Assembly (NCBI RefSeq): GCF_018881855.1
Contig: NZ_JACVPN010000001.1
Location: forward strand, 1-64,000
DNA: 64,000 nucleotides
Direction: 5' to 3'
Origin: Polynucleobacter sp. MWH-Berg-3C6
GTDB taxonomy: Bacteria > Pseudomonadota > Gammaproteobacteria > Burkholderiales > Burkholderiaceae
Under the pieces are notes generated by a model. It was not told the DNA's origin. It searched no databases and worked only from the letters and a program-made list of their open reading frames with translations. The position numbers were made by a program, and so were the translations under genes. Shown one piece after another: positions 1 to 9,351 of the stretch; position 1 is the first letter of the stretch, and every line of letters begins with the position of its first letter.

Positions 1-1169
1 CCATAGATTGTGTACAAGTTTGTACGCTTGCTTAGCCAGTAATTTCCACCTAACTGATAGCCAATAATGTTAGCAGTAGGTGCGCCAACTCCATATGAAG
101 TGTAGCGACCGTTACCAACAGATGCCCAACCTTCAATGGTTGGTGTAATGAAGCTACGTACACCAATTTCTTGAGCTGAACGCTTAAGGAATAGGCTAGG
201 ATTGTTGTCCGCCTGAACTTTGCGGTTTACCCAACCAGCGTAGGCCTTCAAAATACCAAAGTCATAGCTTCCTGTGATCAAAGCTTGTCCATCAATAACG
301 TTATTACCCTGTGTACCTGATCCCCAAGCTGCTGGGGTAGTTGTATAGGTTGCTGCGCCACCTACTGGAGCCTCGGAATGGAACACTTGGTATGAAGCCT
401 GGATATTTGCTTTTTGAATATTCCAATCCAAAGCACCCATCCAGCCAAACTGGTTAGAGTTTCCACCATTAGTAGCAGATGTTCTAGTGGAATCTTGATT
501 ACTCAAGACAGCGCCAAGTTTAGCTTGTACGCCAGCCATTCTATCGGAACGAGCGGTAATCGTGTTTGTGGTTCTATTGGTAAATGCGCCATAAGCAGAA
601 CCGTTAAGTGCTGCAGTAGCAGTGGAAGGAACAGAGGCACTATTAAAGAAAGCGCCGTCAGTTGTAGGAGCTAACATGCTACCTAAAGTTTGATTCAACT
701 GACCAGTAGTGTTACTACCAGCTTGTTCCCAGTTAAAGGTGTTTTGTGTACCAATACGTACATCAACCAAACCTTTTTTAACTAAACCAACATATGCTTG
801 ACGAGTGTTGAAAACCTGATTTGGTGATCCAGCGTTTGAACCTGAACTAGCTGTAGGAGCTGCAATTGTTTCGCCAGAAGCGTTCGAACCAGCATTACCG
901 GCAGGTTGGATACCTAACTCATATACAAAGTTTGCTGAAGTACCGCCACCAAGATCTTCAGTGCCACGGAAACCAATACGGCTGCCAGATTCCATACTGT
1001 TGCTGATACGGCTAACGTTTTGCTTGTTAGTGGCGGTGGCACTAGTGAAGCTAGCACTACCATTGGTATAACCAACATCCATAATTCCGTAAACAGTCAC
1101 TGAGGACTGAGCTTGAGCTGCGCCAGCAAAAGCTGTCATAGCTGCAACTGCTAATAGCGATTTTTTCAT
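1..1169 (-). CDS. General (OmpC/OmpF-type) outer-membrane porin, 3' end outside window
   Basis: The reverse strand is open from ATG at 1169 to the window edge, about 389 residues without a stop. The N-terminus has a signal peptide (MKKSLLAVAAMTAFAGAAQAQ) followed by SSVTVYGIMDVGY, the usual first beta strand of Burkholderiales trimeric porins. Further in are the typical SRIGFRGTEDLGGG strand and many short Asn/Ser/Thr/Gly-rich extracellular loops. Family knowledge: a 16-stranded beta-barrel that lets small hydrophilic solutes through the outer membrane. A Shine-Dalgarno (TTTGGAGAT) lies just before the ATG. The C-terminus, normally ending in Phe, is not in the window. Solute preference cannot be told. 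Confidence 0.93.
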   Translation of the reverse strand, partial: MKKSLLAVAAMTAFAGAAQAQSSVTVYGIMDVGYTNGSASFTSATATNKQNVSRISNSMESGSRIGFRGTEDLGGGTSANFVYELGIQPAGNAGSNASGETIAAPTASSGSNAGSPNQVFNTRQAYVGLVKKGLVDVRIGTQNTFNWEQAGSNTTGQLNQTLGSMLAPTTDGAFFNSASVPSTATAALNGSAYGAFTNRTTNTITARSDRMAGVQAKLGAVLSNQDSTRTSATNGGNSNQFGWMGALDWNIQKANIQASYQVFHSEAPVGGAATYTTTPAAWGSGTQGNNVIDGQALITGSYDFGILKAYAGWVNRKVQADNNPSLFLKRSAQEIGVRSFITPTIEGWASVGNGRYTSYGVGAPTANIIGYQLGGNYWLSKRTNLYTIY

Positions 1170-1439
1170 TCTTTAAATCTCCAAAGACTAAGGAATGAAG
1201 ATTTGTTAAATGAATTGCGCTTCTCATGTCGTTTTTAAGCGACACCTCAACCATTTCTACTTTGGGGCTTTGCCTCATCACTGTGGCGCAAATTCCTCAG
1301 CACCCATTTTGGATTTCTTAAAAGACCTTTATAGGCTGTGAATGTTCCGAAGAGTTGATCGAGCTTGTGTAAGCGAGTCGCTTAGATGCGGCCCTTTGGC
1401 ACCCTTGGAGATTGCGAAATAGGCTAAAATATCACCATT

Positions 1440-1515
1440 GCCCCTTTAGCTCATCTGGTAGAGCAACTGATTTGTAATCAGTAGGTGGTCTGTTCGAGTC
1501 GGACAAGGGGCACCA
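1440..1515 (+). tRNA. tRNA-Thr (anticodon TGT)
   Basis: A 76-nt cloverleaf can be drawn. The acceptor stem GCCCCTT pairs with AAGGGGC, the discriminator is A, and CCA is encoded. The anticodon stem ACTGA/TCAGT encloses the loop TTTGTAA, giving anticodon TGT, which reads ACA threonine codons. The T-arm contains TTCGAGT. It stands alone, between the divergent porin leader and the MFS gene, and has its own terminator 9 bases downstream. Confidence 0.97.
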
Positions 1516-1523
1516 AATATTCC

Positions 1524-1558
1524 AAAGCTTCTAAGTTAAATGCCTTAGAAGCTTTTTT
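1524..1558 (+). terminator. Intrinsic terminator of the tRNA-Thr gene
   Basis: A perfect 12-bp inverted repeat (AAAGCTTCTAAG and its complement, 1524-1535 with 1544-1555) with an 8-nt loop ends in a T run to 1558. It lies directly after the tRNA. It may also work for the MFS gene that converges on it from the other strand, because the left arm begins with A residues. Confidence 0.85.
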
Positions 1559-1572
1559 CTTTTGTTGCTCTG

Positions 1573-2922
1573 CTAGAGATTGAGATTAACCTTGTTTGTC
1601 TCTGGTAAATATAAAACCGCGATCACTGCAGCGCTAGCTAAAAAGACTGTTGGGTACCAAAGTCCAGCAAGATCATTTCCCCATTGTTGGTTTAGCCAAG
1701 TCACGATGAGTGGTAAAAGTCCGCCTATCCATCCTGCCGCTAGGTTGTGTGGAAGAGTTGCAGCACTATTGCGGGTCTTGGCAGGAAATAGCTCAGCTAA
1801 GAGCGCTGTTTGAGGGCCAACCACTAAGGCAAGAGATAGGGATAGAGCAGTTAAAAGTAGCCCAATCAATATCAGCGGACTAGTGGCATTTGGTGCCTGT
1901 AGGTACTGTTGTCCCAAGTCTTGAAGTATTTGGAATGCAGGCTGTATAAAAATAGCCCCCAATAAAAGACCGCCAATCACAACAGGCTTACGACCAACTT
2001 TATCTGATAGCCAGCCAGCAAATAGGGTTAGTGGAAACAGTGCTAAGGTCGCATAAACACTGAGTTGATCAACAACTGCTGGCGCTAGTTTGACAGAGAC
2101 CTTCAGAAAGATGGAGGTATAAACCTGCACACAGAAAAAGAGCACTGCTCCGCCTGCGGAGATGCAGAAGAAAAGTAAAAACATTCGCTTGCGTGTTTGG
2201 GGGTCTCGAAAATTACTGAGCAAAGGATGATCAGTTTTTTGATTGCTTTTACTGAGCTCTAAAAACACAGGCGTTTCTTCCAAAGCCATGCGAGCTTTAA
2301 ATGCGATGATTAATAAGATGATTGAGATCCAAAATGGCACTCGCCAGCCCCATGATTCAAATTCTTCTGGAGAAAGATAAATTCTGAGAAGAGCGATTTG
2401 TAAGGTGGAAAACAAAATCCCAAGAGGCCCCATCAGTTGCAGAAAACTGGTCTTGAAGCCCCTGTATGCGCTCCCTGCATGTTCAGCCAGGTATACGGCA
2501 CTGCCACCAATTTCTCCGCCAGCAGATAAGCCTTGGAGCAGGCGCAAGCTAACAAGGCAAATCGGGGCCCAGATACCTACTTGGGCGTAGGTGGGTAAAA
2601 AACCTACGCAAATAGTGGCTAGCCCCATGAGGGCAATGGTGATCATAAATACAGGCTTACGGCCAATACTATCGCCCATAGAGCCAAATATGGCAGCTCC
2701 GATAGGGCGCACTACCATCCCAACACCAAAAGTCGCTAGGCTGGCTAATAGGCCGGCGCCTGGATCACTCGACGGGAAGAACAGGGGGCCAAAAACGACT
2801 GCCAAAGTGGCAAAGGTGAGAAAGTCATACCACTCTAAAAAGGTCCCAAAGCAGGCTGCAATCGCTACTTTTCGGTAGGAGTGAGCGCCCACTATTTTTT
2901 CTAAGTTATTGATTTTATTCAA
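1573..2922 (-). CDS. MFS transporter, metabolite:H+ symporter (MHS) type
   Basis: A roughly 450-residue, 12-helix membrane protein. Near the N-terminus is the motif GTFLEWYDF, and after the second helix GSMGDSIGRKP; the matching cytoplasmic loop DKVGRKP lies in the second half. These place it in the MHS branch of the major facilitator superfamily (ProP/KgtP/ShiA relatives), which bring organic acids or osmolytes in with protons. The substrate cannot be read from sequence. The start is uncertain: the frame is open up to a TTG at 2961, with further candidates TTG 2922 (used here) and GTG 2892, and no clear ribosome site for any. The region upstream of 2940 looks regulatory, so a later start is preferred. 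Confidence 0.85.
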   Translation of the reverse strand: MNKINNLEKIVGAHSYRKVAIAACFGTFLEWYDFLTFATLAVVFGPLFFPSSDPGAGLLASLATFGVGMVVRPIGAAIFGSMGDSIGRKPVFMITIALMGLATICVGFLPTYAQVGIWAPICLVSLRLLQGLSAGGEIGGSAVYLAEHAGSAYRGFKTSFLQLMGPLGILFSTLQIALLRIYLSPEEFESWGWRVPFWISIILLIIAFKARMALEETPVFLELSKSNQKTDHPLLSNFRDPQTRKRMFLLFFCISAGGAVLFFCVQVYTSIFLKVSVKLAPAVVDQLSVYATLALFPLTLFAGWLSDKVGRKPVVIGGLLLGAIFIQPAFQILQDLGQQYLQAPNATSPLILIGLLLTALSLSLALVVGPQTALLAELFPAKTRNSAATLPHNLAAGWIGGLLPLIVTWLNQQWGNDLAGLWYPTVFLASAAVIAVLYLPETNKVNLNL

Positions 2923-2947
2923 TTTAAATCTTTTTACAAAGTATTTG

Positions 2948-3014
2948 TTGCAAAGCAGCAAAAAGTTCTTGATTTGTCATATTTGTTCAGTTACAGTTTG
3001 ATGGTGCAGTGCAA
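2948..3014. promoter_or_regulatory. Two TTGC-N3-GCA palindromes upstream of the phasin gene
   Basis: TTGC-AAA-GCAG lies at 2948-2958. TGC-AGT-GCAA (reverse complement TTGC-ACT-GCA) lies at 3005-3014. Their centres are 56 bp apart, about 85-145 bp before the phasin start. Family knowledge: PhaR repressors of polyhydroxyalkanoate metabolism bind TGC-rich palindromes in front of phasin genes. The assignment to PhaR is inference from position and motif style. Confidence 0.35.
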
Positions 3015-3096
3015 TATTTAAGGTATCTGAAGTTTTCCATCTCTTAAATCGTGCGCTTAATTGACTAGTTGTACCACTTAATTTCTGGAGAAATAC

Positions 3097-3681
3097 ATGA
3101 ACCAAGATCAAATCACCGCTAAATTGTCCCAAATTAATAGCAAAGGCCTCGAGGCTTCATTTTCTTTGAGCGAAGCTGCTTTGGAAAATGCTCAGAAATT
3201 GGCTGAGTTGAACTACGCTGCTTCAAAAGATGTATTGGTAAATGCTCAAGATGGCATTCAACAAGTTTTGACAGCAAAAGATCCAAAGCAAGTTACTGAA
3301 CTGCTCAATGTTGAGTCATTGCAAGCTGCCGGTACCCAAGCAGTTGCATATCAAAAGAAAGTAAGCAAAGTATTGCGTGATGGCAATAAAGAATTGGCAA
3401 ACGTTGTTGATGCAAGCATCGACCAGTTGCAAGATGGTTTCCAGGATTGGATTAACACTGTTGCTGCTAATGCACCAGCTGGCTCTGACGCATTTTTGTC
3501 TTCATTCAAGACTGTATATGGTAGCGCATTGCAAGGTTTTGAACAGTTCCGCGCTGCTAGCAAAGAAGCTTTTGCTACTGTAGAAAAAACCGCTGATCAA
3601 GCAATTGACTCTATTCAAGGTCAAATGGTTCAAGCTAAGAAAGCTGCTACACCTGCATCACGTGCACGCAAATCTGCTTAA
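3097..3681 (+). CDS. phaP: Phasin family protein (PHA granule-associated)
   Basis: A 194-residue protein with no signal or membrane segment. It is Ala/Gln/Lys-rich and almost wholly helical, starting MNQDQITAKLSQ, with the phasin_2 pattern (ENAQKLAELNYAASKDVL, then amphipathic helices) and a basic Ala-rich tail (KKAATPASRARKSA). Family knowledge: phasins coat polyhydroxybutyrate granules and control their number and size. Ribosome site CTGGAG lies 8 bases before ATG. It is a single-gene unit with a terminator 30 bases after the stop. Upstream TTGC-N3-GCA palindromes may be a regulator site. No PHA synthase gene lies in the window. Confidence 0.92.
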   Translation: MNQDQITAKLSQINSKGLEASFSLSEAALENAQKLAELNYAASKDVLVNAQDGIQQVLTAKDPKQVTELLNVESLQAAGTQAVAYQKKVSKVLRDGNKELANVVDASIDQLQDGFQDWINTVAANAPAGSDAFLSSFKTVYGSALQGFEQFRAASKEAFATVEKTADQAIDSIQGQMVQAKKAATPASRARKSA

Positions 3682-3712
3682 TTGAATTCGATTTAGAGGT
3701 AAGCTTTAAAAT

Positions 3713-3748
3713 AAAACCCCGCCTGGCATGAGCTAAGCGGGGTTTTTT
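3713..3748. terminator. Bidirectional terminator between phasin and rmuC
   Basis: AAAACCCCGC (3713-3722) pairs perfectly with GCGGGGTTTT (3737-3746), 14-nt loop, followed by T residues. The A-rich left flank gives a T run on the other strand, so it can end both the phasin and the converging rmuC transcript. Confidence 0.88.
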
Positions 3749-3761
3749 CTTGATGGGGTTT

Positions 3762-5036
3762 TTATTCTGAATCAGTAGAAGATTCGATTAATGGCGTAGA
3801 TAAGTTTTTGCTAGGCTTAACACCGAGCTCACGAACTTTTTCAGCGGTACGAATAAGATTGCCTTTGCCAGACTTCAGTTTATTAAAGGCATCGTGATAA
3901 CTCGTTTGAGCTTGATCTAAGCGTTGACCTAACTTTTCTAGATCTTCTACAAAACCTACGAACTTGTCATACAAGCTGCCGCATTGTTTGGCAATCTCGA
4001 GAGCGTTACGGTTCTGCTGATCCTGTCTCCACAGATGAGCCACGGTACGTAAGGTTGCCATCAAAGTGCTTGGGCAAACCAACACAATATTTTTGGCTAA
4101 AGCTTCTTGATAGAGATTAGGCGCAGTCTTCAACGCCAATAAGAATGCTGGCTCAATTGGCACAAACATCAACACAAAGTCGACAGAGCCAACGCCATAT
4201 AAGGAGCTGTAGTTTTTTCCGGATAGGCCTTGAATATGTTGACGCAAAGATTGGATATGGCCTGCCAGCTCTTGTTCTGCAACGATTGGATCGGTTGTTT
4301 CAGCATGTCTTGCATATGCCGTGATTGAGACCTTGCTATCTACCACCAGGCTTCTGCCTTCAGGTAGCTTAATCACAACGTCAGGCTGTAAGCGAGATCC
4401 ATCCGATTGAGTATGGCTATCTTGCACCACATACTCTTCGCCTTTGCGTAAACCGGAAGACTCTAGAATTGACTCTAGAACCAGCTCCCCCCAATTGCCT
4501 TGAACTTTTGAATCGCCTTTAAGGGCCTGAGTTAAGGAGCGTGTCTCATCAGACATACGCAGATTGAGATTGGCTAAACGCTCGATCTCACTTTTAAGGG
4601 CAAAGCGTTCGCGCGCTTCATTGCCATAAGAGGTGCTGACCTGTTCTTTAAATTCAGTTAGCTTAGTTTGCAATGGTTTGAGAAGGGCATCTAAGCTCGC
4701 AGCATTTTGTTCGGTAAAACGCTTCGATTTATCTTCCAAAATCTCATTGGCTAAATTCTTGAATTGGTTTGTTAAGGCCTCTTTGGCTTCATTGAGAGAC
4801 TCAATTCTTCCTAGGCCTTGTTTGCGCTCAGAATCTAGCTCTGCTTCAAGACGAATAGCGGTTTGTAGAGCTTGGTCTCGCTCGCTGCGAAGACTGGCTG
4901 CAAGTGCAGCGTGCGTTTGTGCTTCTTGCCCCGTGCGTGATATTGCCGAGCGTAAGTTCAGCGCATAAACTAAAAGGCCTGCACACAGAGCAAATGGCAG
5001 GCCAAATAGCAGCAGCGAACTGAGATCAAAAGTCAC
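3762..5036 (-). CDS. rmuC: DNA recombination protein RmuC
   Basis: 424 residues: an N-terminal membrane helix (about residues 8-26), a long coiled coil (about 30-150, Glu/Lys/Gln-rich), then the RmuC nuclease-fold domain with VQGNWGELVLESILESSGLRKGEEY and PDVVIKLPEGRSLVVDSKVS. Family knowledge: RmuC limits inversions at short inverted repeats; its fold belongs to the PD-(D/E)XK nucleases, and DSK within VVDSKVS fits that core. The start is GTG at 5036. It follows grxD by 18 bases and is probably the last gene of the hemA-prfA-prmC-grxD run. Confidence 0.93.
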   Translation of the reverse strand: MTFDLSSLLLFGLPFALCAGLLVYALNLRSAISRTGQEAQTHAALAASLRSERDQALQTAIRLEAELDSERKQGLGRIESLNEAKEALTNQFKNLANEILEDKSKRFTEQNAASLDALLKPLQTKLTEFKEQVSTSYGNEARERFALKSEIERLANLNLRMSDETRSLTQALKGDSKVQGNWGELVLESILESSGLRKGEEYVVQDSHTQSDGSRLQPDVVIKLPEGRSLVVDSKVSITAYARHAETTDPIVAEQELAGHIQSLRQHIQGLSGKNYSSLYGVGSVDFVLMFVPIEPAFLLALKTAPNLYQEALAKNIVLVCPSTLMATLRTVAHLWRQDQQNRNALEIAKQCGSLYDKFVGFVEDLEKLGQRLDQAQTSYHDAFNKLKSGKGNLIRTAEKVRELGVKPSKNLSTPLIESSTDSE

Positions 5037-5054
5037 AGAGCTAAATTGAAGTAA

Positions 5055-5363
5055 TTAAGCTTTGACTAGTTTTTGGAGCTCACCAGACTCGAACATTTCA
5101 GTCATGATGTCTGATCCGCCGATGAACTCACCGTTGATATAGAGCTGAGGAATCGTTGGCCAATTCGCAAATTCTTTGATGCCTTGACGAATATCTGCAC
5201 TTTCTAATACGTTAACAGTATGAAGTTTTTCAACACCGCTGGCGCGCAAAATATTAATGGCATTGCCAGAGAAGCCGCACTGAGGAAATTGCGCTGTTCC
5301 TTTCATGAACAGAACAACAGGATGGCTAGTAACGATTTCTTTGATTTGAGCTTGTGTATCCAT
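5055..5363 (-). CDS. grxD: Monothiol glutaredoxin Grx4 family
   Basis: 102 residues with the monothiol active site CGFS at 29-32, preceded by FMKGTAQFPQ, and the glutathione-binding WPTIPQLYINGEFIGGSDI. Length and motifs match GrxD throughout. Family knowledge: it binds a [2Fe-2S] cluster with glutathione and passes it on in iron-sulfur assembly. ATG at 5363 follows an AGAAAGA-like ribosome site. Neighbours prmC/prfA/hemA upstream are the usual Burkholderiales context. Confidence 0.96.
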   Translation of the reverse strand: MDTQAQIKEIVTSHPVVLFMKGTAQFPQCGFSGNAINILRASGVEKLHTVNVLESADIRQGIKEFANWPTIPQLYINGEFIGGSDIMTEMFESGELQKLVKA

Positions 5364-5460
5364 AAATTCTTTCTAGAAAAACAATAAAGCGGTAAAAAAG
5401 GTTTAGAAATGCTGTTGCATTGATTTTAAGACTTAATGCAAAAAAGGGTAATTTCGGATC

Positions 5461-6312
5461 TTATTTTCTGCCAGATACTACCCGCTGATGCCCAGCCAAA
5501 TCTTGGTGGGTTTGAATATCGCTTAATCCTGCGGCTTTCATCAGACTGACCACGGCCTCTGACTGATCAAATCCATGCTCAACCGCAAGCAGACCCAAGG
5601 GTTTTAAGTGTTGGCTAGCCCCCTCAATAATGACCTCAAGACAGCTGAGTCCATTCGCATGATCCGTAAGCGCAGAGATGGGCTCAAAGCGTAGATCGCC
5701 TTGAGTGAGGTGGATATCTTGATTGGCGATATACGGAGGGTTGCTTAAGATGACATCAAAAAGGACTTCATCACCCAAAGCTTCATACCAGCTACCTTGC
5801 GCAAATTGGACGCGAGTCTCAAGACCCAAATGTTTAGCGTTAGTAGCGGCAATGACTAAAGCCTCTGATGATTGATCGGTTGCGCGCACCATCACGCTGG
5901 AGGACTCATGTGCAATAGCGAGAGCGATGGCCCCAGAGCCAGTTCCTAGATCGAGCAGATTGGCAGATGAAATTTCTGTTTCAAGCCGCTGAATTTCTCG
6001 AAGCCCTATTTCAACTAGGAGTTCGGTTTCTGGGCGAGGTATGAGTACACCCGGTGCAACAAATAATTCAATATTGTGAAAGCCTCTTTTACCAATGAGA
6101 TAAGCAATGGGCTCTCCAGCCATTCTTTTGGATTGCAATTCTTGCCAAGTTACGTTTGCTTCCAAGCTGAGCGTCATATCATCGCGTGATAGTAATGCTG
6201 AGCGGGGCAGTTGATAGTGTTTATCAAGTACATGCGCCATTAATAGGCGTGCTTCGCTGGCAGGAAGTGGTGAGCTACTGAGTAAAGAGCGCAGGCTTAA
6301 ATCTGGGTTCAT
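5461..6312 (-). CDS. prmC: Release factor glutamine N5-methyltransferase
   Basis: 283 residues. An N-terminal helical domain recognises the release factor; the C-terminal Rossmann methyltransferase has the SAM motif LDLGTGSGA (about 120-128) and the catalytic NPPY (191-194), which holds the glutamine side chain. It methylates the Gln of the GGQ motif in RF1 and RF2, and lies immediately after its substrate gene prfA, 6 bases from its stop. The ATG at 6312 is preferred; a TTG one codon earlier (6315) is also in frame. Confidence 0.96.
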   Translation of the reverse strand: MNPDLSLRSLLSSSPLPASEARLLMAHVLDKHYQLPRSALLSRDDMTLSLEANVTWQELQSKRMAGEPIAYLIGKRGFHNIELFVAPGVLIPRPETELLVEIGLREIQRLETEISSANLLDLGTGSGAIALAIAHESSSVMVRATDQSSEALVIAATNAKHLGLETRVQFAQGSWYEALGDEVLFDVILSNPPYIANQDIHLTQGDLRFEPISALTDHANGLSCLEVIIEGASQHLKPLGLLAVEHGFDQSEAVVSLMKAAGLSDIQTHQDLAGHQRVVSGRK

Positions 6313-6318
6313 CAAACT

Positions 6319-7398
6319 TTAGTTGTCACCCAGGGCAGCGAGCAGTTCAGCTTGATGCTCTGAGGCTAGGGCATTGCAGAGGTCGTCAATGTCTCCATCC
6401 ATCATCGCATCAATCTTATAGAGCGTTAGATTAATGCGGTGATCTGTAATTCGTCCTTGTGGGAAGTTATAGGTCCGAATACGGTCGCTACGATCGCCAG
6501 AGCCAATCAAAGATTTGCGGGTTTGGGCTTCAAGCTGATGTTTCTCACGTTCGCGTGCATCCATGATGCGTGAAACTAGAACTTTCATGGCTTGTTCACG
6601 ATTGCGGTGCTGGCTGCGATCATCTTGGCACTCAACAACGGTACCAGTTGGTAAGTGAGTAATACGCACTGCAGAGTCAGTTTTATTAATGTGTTGACCG
6701 CCAGCACCAGAGGCGCGGAAGGTATCGATGCGCAGCTCAGCAGGATTGATTTTGACAGCCTCTAATTCATCTGCTTCTGGCATTACCGCTACCGTACAAG
6801 CCGATGTATGAATACGCCCCTGAGTTTCTGTTTGAGGAACGCGCTGTACACGGTGACCGCCCGACTCGAACTTCAGGCGTGAGTACACGGCTTGACCAAC
6901 CAAGCGAAGTACAACCTCTTTATAGCCCCCTAAATCGGATTCAGCAGCACTAACGACCTCTACTTTCCAGCCTTGTCGTTCTGCAAAGCGGGTATACATA
7001 CGCAATAAGTCACCTGCAAAGAGCGCACTTTCATCACCACCAGTGCCAGCTCTGATTTCTAGGAAGACATTGCGCTCATCGTTCTCATCTTTAGGTAGCA
7101 AGAGCTTTTGCAGAGTTCCTGCAAGTTCTTCCATGGTGGCTAAAGCCTGCTTTTGCTCTTCATCGGCAAAGTCCTTCATCTCTGGATCTTTGCGCATCTC
7201 TTCAGCGGCTTGCGCGTCTGCTTCAGCTTGTTTGTAAAGTCCAAATTGCTCAACAACGGTAGCAATATCAGAATGTTCACGCGTGAGCTTCCGATAGGCA
7301 TCCATATCTTTGGTTGCCTCTTCAGAGGTTAAAAGGGAATTGAGTTCGGCTAAGCGCGTGTCTAGATGTTCTAGCTTAGCCCGCATGCTGGGCTTCAT
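6319..7398 (-). CDS. prfA: Peptide chain release factor 1
   Basis: 359 residues, the standard length. The peptidyl-tRNA hydrolysis motif GGQ is at 233-235 within [15 protein letters not shown]. The anticodon-like PxT-type recognition element and the [16 protein letters not shown] region are present. It reads UAA and UAG stop codons and releases the peptide. It sits directly between hemA (whose stop abuts its ATG) and prmC, which modifies its GGQ glutamine. Confidence 0.97.
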   Translation of the reverse strand: MKPSMRAKLEHLDTRLAELNSLLTSEEATKDMDAYRKLTREHSDIATVVEQFGLYKQAEADAQAAEEMRKDPEMKDFADEEQKQALATMEELAGTLQKLLLPKDENDERNVFLEIRAGTGGDESALFAGDLLRMYTRFAERQGWKVEVVSAAESDLGGYKEVVLRLVGQAVYSRLKFESGGHRVQRVPQTETQGRIHTSACTVAVMPEADELEAVKINPAELRIDTFRASGAGGQHINKTDSAVRITHLPTGTVVECQDDRSQHRNREQAMKVLVSRIMDAREREKHQLEAQTRKSLIGSGDRSDRIRTYNFPQGRITDHRINLTLYKIDAMMDGDIDDLCNALASEHQAELLAALGDN

Positions 7399-8715
7399 CT
7401 AATGATCTTCTGGCTTAGTGTGGGAGGAGAATAATTTTGGTAGGAGCTTAATGAGGGCGTCACGCTCTGCCCCATTGGAGTGTTGTAGTGCATGCAGTGA
7501 GCCATGTAAGAATTTATTCGTTAATCCTTGAGCCATCGCATTTAGAACTTCTTGTGGATCATCACCACGCATTAAACGTTTCATCGCGCGCTCTAACTCA
7601 AGTTGTCTTAAGCGCTCGCCTTGAGTCTGAATATCTTGAATGATAGGAACGGCATTGCGTCCTTGCATCCAGTGCATAAAGTTACCAACCCGATCTTCAA
7701 TAATCGCCTCAGCTTGGCTAACTGCTGCTTGGCGTAAACTAGCGCCCGTTTGAATCATGATGCCCAGGTCATCAACTGTATAGAGATAGACATCATCAAG
7801 TCGCGAAATTTCTGGTTCAAAGTCACGAGGAACGGCAAGGTCAATCATCACCATCGGCTTATGACGACGTAGTTTGAGGGCGCTCTCAACCATGCCCAAA
7901 CCAATGATGGGTAGTGATGAGGCGGTGCTAGAAACAATAATGTCGAATTCATGCAGGCGCCCCGGAAGCTCTGAAAGCTTGAATGACTCGGCCTCAAGGT
8001 CTTGCATGGAAATGGAGTCGGCTAACTCTTGACCACGTTCAATCGTGCGATTAGCAATTGCAACATTTTTAGGTTTGCGTGCTACAAAGTGTGTGGCACA
8101 TAAAGAAATCATATCGCCAGCGCCAATAAACAAAATACGCTGATCAGAGATCTTTTCAAAGATGCGCTCTGCAAGACGAACCGACGCTGCCGCCATAGAA
8201 ATGGAATGCGCACCAATTTCAGTAGAGCCCCGAACTTCTTTGGCAACTGAAAATGTTTTCTGAAAGAGTTGATTGAGATAGGTGCCCAAAACACCTGCAT
8301 CATTTGCAGTACGAACCGCATCTTTCATTTGCCCCAAAATCTGGGTCTCACCAATCACCATAGAATCTAATCCACAAGCCACTCGGAAAGCATGACGTAC
8401 TGCATCAGATTGGGGTAAAGAATAAATATGGGGTTGAAGACTGCTAGGGGCAAGCTGTTGCGTTTTGGCTAACCAATCAAAAGTGGCTTCATGCAAGAGA
8501 CCGGCAGCGCTGGCATCATTCGCCGCGCAGTAGACCTCGGTGCGGTTGCAGGTTGACAAAATTGTGGCTTCAGGCAGCCCGGCCTGATTCGCGCCAAGCA
8601 AATGTTGGCGTAAATCATGCAACGCTTCTTGAAGAAATTCAGGATCGAAGGCGACCTTTTCCCGAATGGCGACCGGCGCTGTGTGATGATTGATGCCGAG
8701 TGTCAACAACTTCAT
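7399..8715 (-). CDS. hemA: Glutamyl-tRNA reductase
   Basis: 438 residues. The catalytic cysteine is C56 in STCNRTE; the N-terminus is the typical [20 protein letters not shown]. The NADPH domain (ILFIGAGDM near 190) and the C-terminal dimerisation helix follow. It converts Glu-tRNA(Glu) to glutamate-1-semialdehyde, the first step of C5 haem synthesis. It starts the hemA-prfA-prmC-grxD run. Its ATG (complement of 8713-8715) lies only about 43 bases from the best start of the divergent GlsB-like gene, so its promoter must overlap that gene. Confidence 0.97.
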   Translation of the reverse strand: MKLLTLGINHHTAPVAIREKVAFDPEFLQEALHDLRQHLLGANQAGLPEATILSTCNRTEVYCAANDASAAGLLHEATFDWLAKTQQLAPSSLQPHIYSLPQSDAVRHAFRVACGLDSMVIGETQILGQMKDAVRTANDAGVLGTYLNQLFQKTFSVAKEVRGSTEIGAHSISMAAASVRLAERIFEKISDQRILFIGAGDMISLCATHFVARKPKNVAIANRTIERGQELADSISMQDLEAESFKLSELPGRLHEFDIIVSSTASSLPIIGLGMVESALKLRRHKPMVMIDLAVPRDFEPEISRLDDVYLYTVDDLGIMIQTGASLRQAAVSQAEAIIEDRVGNFMHWMQGRNAVPIIQDIQTQGERLRQLELERAMKRLMRGDDPQEVLNAMAQGLTNKFLHGSLHALQHSNGAERDALIKLLPKLFSSHTKPEDH

Positions 8716-8758
8716 AATGGCGATTATAGATTTGATGACAGCATTAATGGGGGTATCA

Positions 8759-9013
8759 ATGGGGTTTTTAGCTTTTCTGGTGATTGGGGGTATTTCCGGG
8801 GCTTCAGCCTGGATTTTTTACCCCGGCCAATCCAAGGGACCAAAGCCGGTAAAGCTGCTGCTAGCAGTATTTTTGGGCTTTGTGGTCGCCTTTACTAGCT
8901 CTTATCTGGGCCAGTACTTGGGATTCTTTCAGTCTGGCCAGATGCTGGAGTGGCTGAGTGCTATTTTTGCTGCTTGCTTAGTGGGCTGTATTTTTACTGC
9001 CCTAGCTAAGTGA
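8759..9013 (+). CDS. Small membrane protein, GlsB/YeaQ/YmgE (transglycosylase-associated) family
   Basis: 84 residues from ATG 8759: three hydrophobic helices with the first-loop pattern [15 protein letters not shown], close in layout to GlsB/YmgE proteins (usual length 82-84). The function of the family is unclear; it is often linked to stress. The frame is open upstream with ATGs at 8690 and 8717, but GGGGG at 8749-8753 makes a good ribosome site for 8759, and the length then fits the family. The 8717 start would lie 1 base from the divergent hemA start. Family assignment is by hydrophobic pattern, not by a search. Confidence 0.65.
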   Translation: MGFLAFLVIGGISGASAWIFYPGQSKGPKPVKLLLAVFLGFVVAFTSSYLGQYLGFFQSGQMLEWLSAIFAACLVGCIFTALAK

Positions 9014-9024
9014 AGCTCTAATTC

Positions 9025-9351
9025 TCAGGCTAGCCCCAGCCACAATGCCAGGGCTCTATTTACGCGCACCAATATTGTGTCATCAAGAGTCCCGATAACT
9101 TTGCCAATCTTTTCTTTTCGAATCGACATAATTTTGTCTATTTGAATTTGACATTCTTTTGTCAATCCATTCCGATCGTCTGGTGTGACATTCAGTCTAA
9201 AAATTGGCGCTTGGATCAGATTGCTTGAGAGCAAGGCAACGCTTACGGTCTCATGAATATTGCTAAATACATCAGACTGAAGAACGAGAGCGGGCCTTGG
9301 CTTACCAAAATCACCTTGCATTGCAATGGTTACTAAATCACCCCGCTTCAT
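9025..9351 (-). CDS. MazF/PemK-family toxin (endoribonuclease)
   Basis: 108 residues. It opens MKRGDLVTIAMQGDFGKPRPALVLQSD, the PemK/MazF signature (R-G-D/E at the start, then G-KPRPALVLQ), with VALLSSN and NGLTKECQIQIDKIMSIRKEKIGK in the second half; this Lys/Asp/Ser segment is the conserved binding strand. Family knowledge: MazF-like toxins cleave single-stranded mRNA at short motifs. Its ATG overlaps the antitoxin stop (ATGA), so the two are translationally coupled. Confidence 0.9.
   Translation of the reverse strand: MKRGDLVTIAMQGDFGKPRPALVLQSDVFSNIHETVSVALLSSNLIQAPIFRLNVTPDDRNGLTKECQIQIDKIMSIRKEKIGKVIGTLDDTILVRVNRALALWLGLA

Noticed and set aside
1227-1244. TGTCG-N8-CGACA inverted repeat in the porin leader
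   Set aside because: Arms of only five bases with no T run; could be a leader stem-loop but too weak to call.
1057-1281. 74-residue minus-strand frame spanning the porin start
   Set aside because: It overlaps the porin signal peptide in another frame and covers the porin leader; no protein-like pattern.
4633-4968. 111-residue plus-strand frame inside rmuC
   Set aside because: Antisense to the coiled-coil part of rmuC; low-complexity Ser/Arg/Leu composition results from that repeat-like coding sequence.
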